Assembly (NCBI GenBank): GCA_934630855.1
Contig: CAKTWW010000035.1
Location: 1 to 24,054 of the forward strand
Source: an uncultured Collinsella sp.
GTDB lineage: Bacteria; Actinomycetota; Coriobacteriia; Coriobacteriales; Coriobacteriaceae
Length of the DNA: 24,054 bases
Direction: 5' to 3'
Part shown: positions 13,422 through 21,125 of the stretch, piece after piece
Numbering within the stretch: position 1 is the first letter of the stretch
How the letters are laid out: each line of letters opens with the position of its first letter
The notes under the pieces: model-generated
Databases searched by the model: none
What the model was told of the DNA's origin: nothing
Seen by the model: the letters and a program-made list of their open reading frames with translations, nothing else
Program-made: the position numbers and the translations under genes

Positions 13422-15389
13422 CTACGACAGGAAAATCCTCGTCCTGCCGCATGCGTCGACAGCGACCGGCAGACGCGTACCGTCGCGCTCGACCAAAAAG
13501 CGTGCCTGCTGGCGACGAGCGCAGTCCCGGCAATGGGCCCGCCCCGTCGCATCGGTGGCACAAGGTCCCTCGGCGGTCAGCAGGCAGTGCTCGCACACCA
13601 TGAGCTCGGGATGGTCGGCGTCGACAGGCCCCAAGATACCGGGACAGGCGGCAAGCCCGGCAACGCGCTCCGCGTCGTTGGCGACAAGCTCGGCAGGCAC
13701 ATGCACACGGCCAGCTCCCAACCCTCGCAACCAGGCAAGCGTGGCCCGGTTGGCGCAAAACATCGGCGCCGCGATGTCAAACGCCACGCCCAACTCACGC
13801 GCCATCGCAACCTGTCCCAAATTGCGGCAGACCACGCGCCCGGCACGCTGCATAAGCGACCGAGTCCGTTCGGCATCACCCGCGCGACAGACCTCATCGA
13901 GCACCATGGTCGCATCGGACAGGTCGAGCTCCTCACACGGGTCGGCGTCCATCAGCTCCCAGGCAAAGAACATGCGTGCAAAAGCACCCTGGCCCACCGA
14001 CTCCGCCAGCCCCGCCGGCACGTCGCCAACAGCCATAGCACGCTCGAAGGGCAGCGCCCCGATCGCCCGCGCAACAGGCACGACCGTATCGGCCTCGGCA
14101 CGCATGCGCTCCAGCACCGTCGCCGTCTGCTCCAACACACCGGCGCTGCGAATCAGATACACCTCGCAGCCCGCATCGACCTTACGCTTGCAGTGGACCA
14201 CGACGCGCTCCCCCGCCGCGGCATCCACCGGGCAGGGCACCTGTGGCCAGCGCTTGGGCACATCGGGACGAGCGTCGGCTCCCGGATAGAACCGAATTTC
14301 GAGCGTGTCGCCCGCGGACACGGCGGCATCGAGCTCAACCGTCACCTCTTCGTGCCCCACGGCGACCAAACGGCCCACGTGCACGCCCTGGTTGATCGCG
14401 CGCTCAAAGCTCATGAGCTCGGCACCCGAGTGTCCCCGCAGATACGCATCGGTAAACCCGCGGTTGAACGACCTGCCCAGCTCGCGCTCGAGTGCGGCCA
14501 CGGCACCGGCATTCCACACGCCGTCGCGCACCATATCGAGCGCACGGCGCCACACCCGCACCACGTTGAACACATAGTCGGGGTTTTTCATGCGCCCTTC
14601 GATCTTGAGCGACGCCACCCCGGCCCCAACAAACTCAGGCAGATGAGCGATGCCCAAATAGTCACGCGGGCACAGCAGGCGGTCGCCCTCAGCGGAAACG
14701 ACGCTCTGCCCCGCCTCGTCCACCAGGTCATACGCCAGGCGGCAGGGCTGGGTACAGTCGCCACGCATCGCCGAGCGTCCGCGCCGCAGGGCAGAGAACT
14801 CACAAGCACCCGAATAGCCAATGCAAATCGCGCCGTGGCAGAACACCTCGATGGGCACGCCGGTAGCGCACAGCGAGGCAATCTCATCGACCGTCAGCTC
14901 GCGGGCGGTCGTCACGCGCTCGACGCCCAGCTCGTCGGCAACCAATCGAACGGCGCCTTCGCTATGGACGCCCGCCTGCGTGGACAGGTGAATCTCGACC
15001 CCGGGGATCGCCGCACGCAGCGCGCAGGCCAATCCGGTGTCGGCCACGATCAGGGCGTCGGCACCCAGCTCCAGCGCATGGGCTCCCAGCTCCACCGCAT
15101 CGAGCAACTCGTCATCGAACACAAACACATTGAGCGTCACATACACGCGCACGCCATGCGCATGGGCCACGGCACAACCGCGGACGAACTCGTCATCGGT
15201 AAAGCCGTGCGCGCTCACGCGGGCGTTAAAGCCACCCAGTCCCGCATAGACGGCATCGGCGCCCGCCGCAATAGCCGCGAGCATCTGATCGAGCCCGCCC
15301 GCGGGCGCCAGCAGCTCGGGCAGCGCCATCCCGGCAGCCCTCGGCCTCTCCCCATATTCTCCGTTCGGCCCCGTCGTCCGAATCGCCAT
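13422..15389 (-). CDS. Peptidase U32 family protein
   Basis: A 655-residue member of the U32 family, whose studied relatives are mostly RNA- or ubiquinone-hydroxylation factors with an Fe-S cluster rather than proteases. The barrel begins at LPELLAPAGGLDQMLAAI, then DAVYAGL and STQAG. The signature region FCHGAICIGYSGAC ... RGDCTQPCR (about 183-217) holds Cys184, 189, 196, 212 and 216, likely cluster ligands; KIEGRMKNPDYV follows. A second Cys-rich patch near the C-terminus has Cys599, 602, 610, 620 and 623. Start ATG 15389 has AAGGAG 7 bases upstream. By family size it could be the large RlhA/TrhP-like type acting on rRNA or tRNA, which would suit its position before tyrS, but this is inference. 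Confidence 0.9.
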   Translation of the reverse strand: MAIRTTGPNGEYGERPRAAGMALPELLAPAGGLDQMLAAIAAGADAVYAGLGGFNARVSAHGFTDDEFVRGCAVAHAHGVRVYVTLNVFVFDDELLDAVELGAHALELGADALIVADTGLACALRAAIPGVEIHLSTQAGVHSEGAVRLVADELGVERVTTARELTVDEIASLCATGVPIEVFCHGAICIGYSGACEFSALRRGRSAMRGDCTQPCRLAYDLVDEAGQSVVSAEGDRLLCPRDYLGIAHLPEFVGAGVASLKIEGRMKNPDYVFNVVRVWRRALDMVRDGVWNAGAVAALERELGRSFNRGFTDAYLRGHSGAELMSFERAINQGVHVGRLVAVGHEEVTVELDAAVSAGDTLEIRFYPGADARPDVPKRWPQVPCPVDAAAGERVVVHCKRKVDAGCEVYLIRSAGVLEQTATVLERMRAEADTVVPVARAIGALPFERAMAVGDVPAGLAESVGQGAFARMFFAWELMDADPCEELDLSDATMVLDEVCRAGDAERTRSLMQRAGRVVCRNLGQVAMARELGVAFDIAAPMFCANRATLAWLRGLGAGRVHVPAELVANDAERVAGLAACPGILGPVDADHPELMVCEHCLLTAEGPCATDATGRAHCRDCARRQQARFLVERDGTRLPVAVDACGRTRIFLS

Positions 15390-15555
15390 CGGCAAACTCC
15401 TTACCAAGGTATGCAGTCACTCTGAAAATTGCCATTACCCAGCATACACGAGGCCTCGCGCGCCCCGGTTTGGTTTATCGTGTAATAACTTATGTCCATC
15501 CTGCCCCGGCGGCGCCAACCAAACCGCCCGGCACGACATACCTGGAGGTCGATAT

Positions 15556-17739
15556 ATGGGTCCTCGCCAACGACAGGGACGCAGTCGTTCCAAGACGCAT
15601 GCCCTGCCCATGATCCTGCTCTCGTTTTTGGGCTTTTTGCTTATCGCGGGCGTGGCGTTTGGCATCGGCATGGTCGGTAACGTCAACCGCTGGCTGTCCG
15701 ATCTGCCCGACTACACCGACGCCAATGCCTATCTGGTAAGCGAGCCCACCGAAATCGTCGATTGCAACGGCAACAAGATCGCGAGCTTCTACACGCAAAA
15801 CCGCAAGTCCGTCACCAAGGACCAGGTTTCCCCCTACGTGCTGCAGGGCACCGTCGACGTTGAGGACGAGCGCTTCTACGAGCACGGCGGTATCGACCTG
15901 TGGGGCATCGCGCGTGCCGCCGTGGCGACCGCCTCCGGTGGCCACGAGGGCGCATCGACCATCACCCAGCAGCTGGTGCGCAACACCATCCTGCAGGAGG
16001 AGCAGTTCGATTCGACCATCGAGCGTAAGGTGCGTGAGGCCTATATCGCCATCAAGATGGAGGAGATGTACTCCAAGGACGAGATCCTTATGATGTACCT
16101 CAACACCATCTATTACGGCCATGGTGCCTACGGTATCGAGGCCGCCGCCGAAACCTATCTGTCCAAGAGCGCCGCCGACCTCACCCTGAGCGAGGCCGCG
16201 CTGCTCATCGGTCTTCCTAACTCGCCGTCGCAGTACGACCCCACGGTCAACCCCGACCTGGCGCTCTCCCGCCGCAACAAGGTCCTCGACAACATGCTGC
16301 GCCTGGGCCATATCACCCAAGAGGAGCACGATGCCGCTCAGGCCGAGCCCATCACCCTCAACGTGACCGAGATTTCGGGCAGCGGCGTCGATGTGTACTC
16401 TCAGCCTTACTTTGTGTCCTATGTTAAGAAGCTGCTGGAGCAGGAGTTCTCCACCGATGTTCTCTTTAAGGGCGGCCTGACCGTCAAGACCACCATCGAC
16501 CCCACGATGCAGCAGGTGGCAGAGGACGCCGTCCGTGCCCAGCTCGATTCGCTTTCGCTCGACGGCTTGGATATGGGTATGGTCGTTGTCGACCCCAAGA
16601 CCGGCTACATTAAGTGCATGGTGGGCGGCTACGACTACAACGCCGACGAGAACCACGTCAACCACGCCACGGCCAAGCGTCCCGTGGGCTCCACGTTTAA
16701 GGCCTTTACGCTGGCGACGGCCATTCAAAACGGCATGAACCCCAACATCACCCTCAACTGCAACTCGCCGCTCACGGTAAAGGGCACCACAACCAAGGTG
16801 CAAAACTACGCCAACACGAGCTATGGCAACATCTCGCTCAAGCAGGCAACGGCCGTATCGTCCAACACCGCCTACATCCAGGTTGCCGACGCCATCGGCA
16901 ACGACAAGATCCTCTCGCTCGTCAAAAAGCTTGGCATCGACACCTCCGGCGGAAACATCGAGGACGTCCCCGTCATGACGCTCGGCCCCGGTTCGATTTC
17001 GCCGCTCGAGATGGCCTCTGCCTACGGCACGTTTGCCAACGGCGGCTACTATCGTCAGCCGATCGCCATTACCGAGATCGATTCGCGCACCGGCTCGGTG
17101 CTCTACCAGCACACCGACAACCCCAAGCAGGTGCTCTCCACGGGCGAGGCTGCGGCAGTGACCGACGTCCTGACCGGCGTTATGCAGGGCAGCGGAACGG
17201 GCGTCGACGGCGCTCTGAGCGTCAGCCAGCCGTATGCGGGCAAGACCGGCACCACCGACGACAACACCAACCTGTGGTTCTGCGGCTATACCCCGCAGCT
17301 GGCGTGCGCGCTGTGGACCGGCTACTCCGCGGGCGAAATCCCCATCCAAAAGTACGGAGCCGACCTGTTTGGCTCGCAGACCAACCTGCCTGTCTTTAAA
17401 AAGTTTATGGACACCGTCTTGGCCGGCACCCAGCGCGAGGAGTTCCCGACCGGCACAACTCCCACGTATAAGAACAACAACGTCTGGAAGTTCTACGGCA
17501 CCAGCAACACCAAGAAGGAAGAGTCCAAGGACGAGGACGAAAAGGACGAGGAAGAGACCACCACGACCACTACGACGACGACCACCACGACCACCGAGAC
17601 CACGGGCGGCGAAAGCACCGGTGGCTCCGGCACGACCGGTGGCTCGACAGGCGGCGACGGTAGCGGTGGCGAAGGCGGCGAGGGTGGCTCCCCCACGCCC
17701 ACACCTACCCCAACGCCCGATCCCTCTACGGGTCAGTAG
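15556..17739 (+). CDS. Class A penicillin-binding protein (transglycosylase/transpeptidase)
   Basis: A bifunctional cell-wall enzyme of 727 residues that polymerises lipid II and cross-links the peptides outside the membrane. A basic N-terminus is followed by a membrane anchor at about 19-40. The GT51 domain has EDERFYEHGGID (catalytic Glu103), STITQQLVRN and the KDEILMMYLNTIYYGHGAYGIEAAA block. The transpeptidase has the active Ser379 in GSTFK, SSN (435-437) and KTGT (Lys563). After about residue 640 the protein becomes low complexity: a charged KKEESKDEDEKDEEE stretch, thirteen Thr in a row (668-680), Gly/Ser/Thr repeats and a Pro-Thr end, probably a wall-spanning tail. ATG 15556 has GGAGG upstream. 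It is divergent from the U32 gene, single, and ended by the terminator at 17759. Confidence 0.95.
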   Translation: MGPRQRQGRSRSKTHALPMILLSFLGFLLIAGVAFGIGMVGNVNRWLSDLPDYTDANAYLVSEPTEIVDCNGNKIASFYTQNRKSVTKDQVSPYVLQGTVDVEDERFYEHGGIDLWGIARAAVATASGGHEGASTITQQLVRNTILQEEQFDSTIERKVREAYIAIKMEEMYSKDEILMMYLNTIYYGHGAYGIEAAAETYLSKSAADLTLSEAALLIGLPNSPSQYDPTVNPDLALSRRNKVLDNMLRLGHITQEEHDAAQAEPITLNVTEISGSGVDVYSQPYFVSYVKKLLEQEFSTDVLFKGGLTVKTTIDPTMQQVAEDAVRAQLDSLSLDGLDMGMVVVDPKTGYIKCMVGGYDYNADENHVNHATAKRPVGSTFKAFTLATAIQNGMNPNITLNCNSPLTVKGTTTKVQNYANTSYGNISLKQATAVSSNTAYIQVADAIGNDKILSLVKKLGIDTSGGNIEDVPVMTLGPGSISPLEMASAYGTFANGGYYRQPIAITEIDSRTGSVLYQHTDNPKQVLSTGEAAAVTDVLTGVMQGSGTGVDGALSVSQPYAGKTGTTDDNTNLWFCGYTPQLACALWTGYSAGEIPIQKYGADLFGSQTNLPVFKKFMDTVLAGTQREEFPTGTTPTYKNNNVWKFYGTSNTKKEESKDEDEKDEEETTTTTTTTTTTTTETTGGESTGGSGTTGGSTGGDGSGGEGGEGGSPTPTPTPTPDPSTGQ

Positions 17740-17758
17740 GCACCAGCCATAGTCAATC

Positions 17759-17798
17759 AAAGGCGCCCGAGCAGCACAGGCTGCTCGGGCGCCTTTTT
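17759..17798 (+). terminator. Intrinsic terminator of the penicillin-binding protein gene
   Basis: A perfect 15-bp stem (AGGCGCCCGAGCAGC at 17761-17775 with its complement at 17780-17794) has an ACAG loop and ends in TTTTT. Confidence 0.95.
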
Positions 17799-17838
17799 GC
17801 TGCGGGGACCATGCGAGCACCCCCTATGGGCAACAACG

Positions 17839-17871
17839 AAAAAGGGGGCGTCGACCATCGCCGACGCCCCC
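17839..17871 (-). terminator. Intrinsic terminator of argR
   Basis: A 10-bp stem (GGGGGCGTCG at 17844-17853 with CGACGCCCCC at 17862-17871) has an 8-base loop. On the minus strand it runs into TTTTT (17843-17839). It lies about 50 bases beyond the argR stop, tail to tail with the terminator of the preceding gene. Confidence 0.92.
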
Positions 17872-17922
17872 TACAGGCCGCTAGAATCGCCCGCACGGCT
17901 CAATCCGCACGCGGTGCCTCCC

Positions 17923-18360
17923 CTACTTGCGGGAGTTGCTCAGCTTGTTGATGAGCGCCTCCAGACGCTCGCCGTCCTCAGCAGTCTGGGCGATAACCAA
18001 GATCGTGTCGTTGCCGGCAAGCGAGCCAAGTACATCGGGCAGCTCGGCGGCATCAACGGCGGCGGCAATGCCCGAAGCGGTACCGGGCTGAGCCTTGATC
18101 ATAACCAGATTGTCGGTACGCAGAACGCCCGTCACCAGCTCGGACACCATGCGCTGCAGGTGCAAGTCCTCGGCCAGGACATAGATACCCTCGGGGAGCT
18201 TGCGCAGCCCCATATCTGCGATATCGCGCGAAACAGTCGCCTGCGTGCAATCGAATCCCATAGCGCGGAGCTCATCCACCAGCACTCGCTGCGTACGCAC
18301 GTCCTTGTTGCGCACGATATCTCTGATGGCATCCTGGCGCCCGTTGCGTTTTTTAGCCAT
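17923..18360 (-). CDS. argR: Arginine repressor ArgR
   Basis: A transcription factor that binds ARG boxes as a hexamer with L-arginine as co-repressor. It has 145 residues from ATG 18360 (GTGAGG 8 bases upstream); the frame goes on to 18396 without support. The N-terminal winged helix has TQATVSRDIADMGLRK, with the conserved Ser44-Arg45 pair. The C-terminal oligomerisation and arginine-binding domain has PGTASGIAAAVD and AGNDTILVI. In the usual motif two Asp residues (GDDT) contact arginine; here the first is Asn117 (GNDT), so affinity or ligand response may differ. No arginine biosynthesis genes are next to it. Two palindromes in the upstream gap could be operators. Confidence 0.93.
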   Translation of the reverse strand: MAKKRNGRQDAIRDIVRNKDVRTQRVLVDELRAMGFDCTQATVSRDIADMGLRKLPEGIYVLAEDLHLQRMVSELVTGVLRTDNLVMIKAQPGTASGIAAAVDAAELPDVLGSLAGNDTILVIAQTAEDGERLEALINKLSNSRK

Positions 18361-18394
18361 GCAAAACCTCACTCCATAGATGGCGGAGACAATC

Positions 18395-18409
18395 ATTCAG
18401 TGACTGAAT
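18395..18409 (-). promoter_or_regulatory. Perfect palindrome upstream of argR
   Basis: ATTCAGT, one central base, ACTGAAT: 15 bases in a 7-1-7 dyad, starting 35 bases before the argR start. The half-sites resemble ARG-box halves (TGAAT/ATTCA), but they are in reversed order, so it is not a standard ARG box. It may be the operator of argR itself. Confidence 0.45.
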
Positions 18410-18452
18410 AGTTTAGCGCTATTTGAGGTCTTTTGTGTATAAGAACGCATTT

Positions 18453-18480
18453 CGAAACAATTCTATGCAAATTTGTTTCG
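18453..18480. promoter_or_regulatory. AT-rich inverted repeat between argR and the glycosyltransferase
   Basis: CGAAACAA (18453-18460) and TTGTTTCG (18473-18480), perfect 8-bp arms with a 12-base spacer. It lies in the gap after the glycosyltransferase stop and before the argR start, so it may be an operator for argR or a weak terminator without a T run. Confidence 0.4.
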
Positions 18481-18492
18481 TACGGAGCAGCA

Positions 18493-19533
18493 CTAGGCCG
18501 TTTTTGCTCCCGTCCGGTTAAAAAAAGCGGCCAGATGCGTATACATCACGCAGCGCGAGGGCTTGGCGTTGGCAATCGGTCCAAACAACAGGCCGAGTCC
18601 GCGATGGTTGTCCTTGAGCGCCGCAACCATCTGACGGGTTCGAGGTGCATCGAGCATATCACGCATACGAGCTGAGCGCTCAATTGACGACACCCCATGC
18701 GGGCTCAAGCACAAATTCTCGATGCAGCCGACCAAGGCGACGAAGTAGAACCTCTGGCAAGCCAACTCGAGCTGGCCGTTGTCGCCCGCCTCCGCAAGCG
18801 ATTCGGCAAGCTCGTCGAGCGCCTGAGCGTCATCGGTAAGCTTGGCAAACAGTGTGGGATCAAAGGCATCCGTAAGCTTTGGCGCCACCACATGGAAGCA
18901 GGCGTCGCCGCACCCTGATACGCGCTGCGCCTGCGAAAGAGCGCATGTCATAAACCCAATCGAGCGAAAAGCGCAACCGCGCGACAGACACGCTTCGAAC
19001 AGCGAACGGCTATACACCACGCCGCAAGTCTGGGCAATCAGGCCGCCGGATATCATCTGAGACAGCCCAGCCGCCAAAGAAGCACGGTCATCGATCGCAA
19101 GAGGGGTGGCATCCAGCACGCGCGAATGACGGTCACGATGCGCATCGTAGCGGTCGACAGACACCGTGGGAATCACAATATCCGCTGCGACATCGCATGC
19201 AACCTCGACCATCTTGGAAAGAGACTGTGGGGCGAACCACTCGTCGGCATTCATGGCGACGATCTGAGACCCACGCGAAGCGGCAAAGCCGGCATTGACG
19301 CAAGCCCCGCGCGTCGAATCCTCGACGTCAATCAAATCGATGTGAATGTCTCTGCCGGCGGCAACCTCGAGCGAATGACGCACGCCCGGTGCCACATCGC
19401 GGCACACGACGACAATCTGCAGATCATAGAGGTCTTGGTTCTGGACGCTCTCGAGTGCGCGCATCGCATAGTTGGGCGAGCCCTCGACAACGAGGATCAC
19501 CGAAAGTCGCGGATGCGAACCACGTCGAACCAA
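18493..19533 (-). CDS. Family 2 glycosyltransferase
   Basis: A 346-residue protein with a GT-A fold N-terminus: LSVILVVEGSPNYAMRALESV (first strand and helix), then LQIVVVCRD, ACVNAGFAASRGSQIVAMNAD and WFAPQSL. The metal-binding DxD motif appears as Asn95-Ala96-Asp97, i.e. NxD. The remaining two thirds are not recognisable in detail and contain no clear membrane helix, so acceptor and product are unknown. The start is a TTG at 19533 with GAGAGGA 8 bases before it; the first ATG would remove the first strand of the fold. The gene lies alone between truA and argR. A role in surface polysaccharide or teichoic-acid-like polymer decoration is the usual guess for such genes, not shown here. Confidence 0.8.
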   Translation of the reverse strand: MVRRGSHPRLSVILVVEGSPNYAMRALESVQNQDLYDLQIVVVCRDVAPGVRHSLEVAAGRDIHIDLIDVEDSTRGACVNAGFAASRGSQIVAMNADEWFAPQSLSKMVEVACDVAADIVIPTVSVDRYDAHRDRHSRVLDATPLAIDDRASLAAGLSQMISGGLIAQTCGVVYSRSLFEACLSRGCAFRSIGFMTCALSQAQRVSGCGDACFHVVAPKLTDAFDPTLFAKLTDDAQALDELAESLAEAGDNGQLELACQRFYFVALVGCIENLCLSPHGVSSIERSARMRDMLDAPRTRQMVAALKDNHRGLGLLFGPIANAKPSRCVMYTHLAAFFNRTGAKTA

Positions 19534-19676
19534 GTTTTCCGTCCTCTCGACAGCACTACAATAAACTGTCGTTCATGGTACACCCCGTCAATAAACGCAA
19601 CGGGGCGCCAGACACGCTGCACGTCAAGAACAGATGTTGCACACGCGCAGCTCACACATGGCGTACGGACGAAAGT

Positions 19677-19691
19677 GGGTCTACCAGACCC
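19677..19691 (-). terminator. Weak hairpin after truA
   Basis: GGGTCT and AGACCC with a 3-base loop lie 4 bases past the truA stop, followed on the minus strand by ACTTTC. The T run is poor, so it is only a weak terminator candidate. Confidence 0.35.
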
Positions 19692-19695
19692 TCCC

Positions 19696-20520
19696 CTAGT
19701 CAAGCACGACAAGCTCGGCGGGGTCGTAATCAACACCCATAAACGTAAGGCCGCAGGCAGGCGCCGTAGGGCCCGCCGCGGTACGGTCGCAGGCGTCAAT
19801 GACCTCACGCATCCATTCGGGCTCGCGGCGATGCATGCCAATCTCCACGAGCGTGCCCACGATCGTGCGCACCATGGAGTGCAAAAACGCGTTGCCCTCG
19901 ATGGTAAAGGTCAGAATGTCCTCGCCAAAAGCGACCTCATGCCCAAACTCGGCGCGCATCACGCAACGGTGCGTGGGCTTGCCCACGGCCGAGGCAACTT
20001 TGCAGAAGCTCTTGAAGTCCTGCTCGCCCAAGAGCGCGAGACAAGCAGCGGCCATCGCATCTACATCCAAGGGATAGCGATGCCACCACACCGCACCCCG
20101 CGAGAGCACGGGACGCGCATCGCGATCGGCAATGCGATACGTATACGTACGGGAGCGTGCGTCAAAGCGGGCAGAAAAGCCCTTACGAGCCTTGTAGACC
20201 TCGTTAATGGCGATATCTTTGGGCAGGAGAGCATCCATAGCCCTCAGCCATCTACGGCGCGTCAGAGCCAGCTCAGCGTCCGTTACGGGCACGCTGATGT
20301 ACTGCGCCACCGCATGCACGCCGGCATCGGTACGCCCCGCACACGTCAGATCGATCGGACGGCGCAGCAGCGTCTCGATAGCACGGCGCAGCTCGCCCGC
20401 AACCGTCGTCTGACCGGGCTGCTCGGCAAAGCCGCTATAGGACGAGCCGTCATAGGCCACGCGGAACACGAGCGTGGCATCGAGCTCTGGGATCGAGTTG
20501 AAATCAGACGGCGCAGTCAT
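19696..20520 (-). CDS. truA: tRNA pseudouridine synthase A
   Basis: Makes pseudouridine at positions 38-40 of the tRNA anticodon arm. It has 274 residues from ATG 20520 with GGGAG 7 bases upstream. The catalytic Asp65 lies in AGRTDAGVHA. Other family blocks are VAYDGSSYSGFAEQPG near the start, FSARFDARSRTYTYRI, and FLHSMVRTIVGTLVEIG in the second half, with SFCKV between them. It follows rplQ as in many Gram-positive ribosomal clusters, but a strong terminator lies between them and only 36 bases remain before the start. Its expression therefore depends on read-through or on an unseen promoter. Confidence 0.95.
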   Translation of the reverse strand: MTAPSDFNSIPELDATLVFRVAYDGSSYSGFAEQPGQTTVAGELRRAIETLLRRPIDLTCAGRTDAGVHAVAQYISVPVTDAELALTRRRWLRAMDALLPKDIAINEVYKARKGFSARFDARSRTYTYRIADRDARPVLSRGAVWWHRYPLDVDAMAAACLALLGEQDFKSFCKVASAVGKPTHRCVMRAEFGHEVAFGEDILTFTIEGNAFLHSMVRTIVGTLVEIGMHRREPEWMREVIDACDRTAAGPTAPACGLTFMGVDYDPAELVVLD

Positions 20521-20555
20521 GGGCGCTCCCAACAAACAAACAACGGTATCGCGAC

Positions 20556-20586
20556 AAAAAAAGAGGGGTACGCGAACGTACCCCTC
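20556..20586 (-). terminator. Intrinsic terminator of the ribosomal operon after rplQ
   Basis: A 10-bp stem (GAGGGGTACG/CGTACCCCTC) with a stable TTCG loop is followed on the minus strand by seven T (20562-20556). It lies 26 bases past the rplQ stop and 36 bases before truA. Confidence 0.95.
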
Positions 20587-20612
20587 GAATATAGCCTATG
20601 CAGACGGATTGT

Positions 20613-21095
20613 CTACTCAGCGGTCTCCTCAGCAGGAGCCTCCTCGGCAGCAGTCTCCTCGACGGCCTCGACCTTCTTGGGAGCAGCGGCCTTCTTGGGA
20701 GCCGGAGCAGCCTTCTTGGCCTTGGGCGTGCAAGGCTCGGTGACGAGCTCCATGATAACGATGGGAGCGTTGTCGCCCTTACGGTTACCGAGCTTCATGA
20801 TGCGGGTGTAACCGCCGTTGCGGTCCTGCCACATGCCCTGGGCAGCCTTGTCGAAGATCTCGGCAACGAGCTGCTTATCGCCGAGCTTGGCGATGGCCAG
20901 ACGACGAGAGTGCAGGTCGCCCTTCTTGGCCCAGGTGATGATCGGATCGACGACCGAACGCAGCGCCTTAGCGCGGGTCTCGGTGGTCTTGATGCGGTCG
21001 TTCTCGAAGAGGGCCTTGGCCAGGCTCTTCTTCATGGCCTTGGTGTGGCTCGCATCGGTGCCGAGCTTCAGGCCCTTCTTAACGTTGTGACGCAT
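20613..21095 (-). CDS. rplQ: 50S ribosomal protein L17
   Basis: A large-subunit protein next to the exit tunnel. It has 160 residues; the first about 115 are the conserved L17 core (MRHNVKKGLKLGTD, HTKAMKKSLAKALF, RIKTTETRAKALR, DIITWAKKGDLHSRR-like region). The last 45 residues are an extra tail, first Lys/Ala/Pro-rich and then Glu/Ala-rich, as is common in actinobacteria. GAGGAG precedes the ATG by about 10 bases. It is last in the operon before the terminator at 20556. Confidence 0.97.
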   Translation of the reverse strand: MRHNVKKGLKLGTDASHTKAMKKSLAKALFENDRIKTTETRAKALRSVVDPIITWAKKGDLHSRRLAIAKLGDKQLVAEIFDKAAQGMWQDRNGGYTRIMKLGNRKGDNAPIVIMELVTEPCTPKAKKAAPAPKKAAAPKKVEAVEETAAEEAPAEETAE

Positions 21096-21125
21096 GGTCT
21101 AGTTTCTCCTCAAATATGCGAAGCA

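Noticed and set aside
10088..15425. Very long plus-strand open frames opposite ade, tyrS and the U32 gene
   Set aside because: They are antisense shadows produced by GC-rich codon use; they have no ribosome binding sites and no recognisable domains, while the minus-strand genes have full family motifs.
18395..18409. ARG box upstream of argR
   Set aside because: The half-sites are in the order ATTCA...TGAAT, the reverse of the known ARG box, and the flanks do not complete a second box; kept only as an unassigned palindrome.
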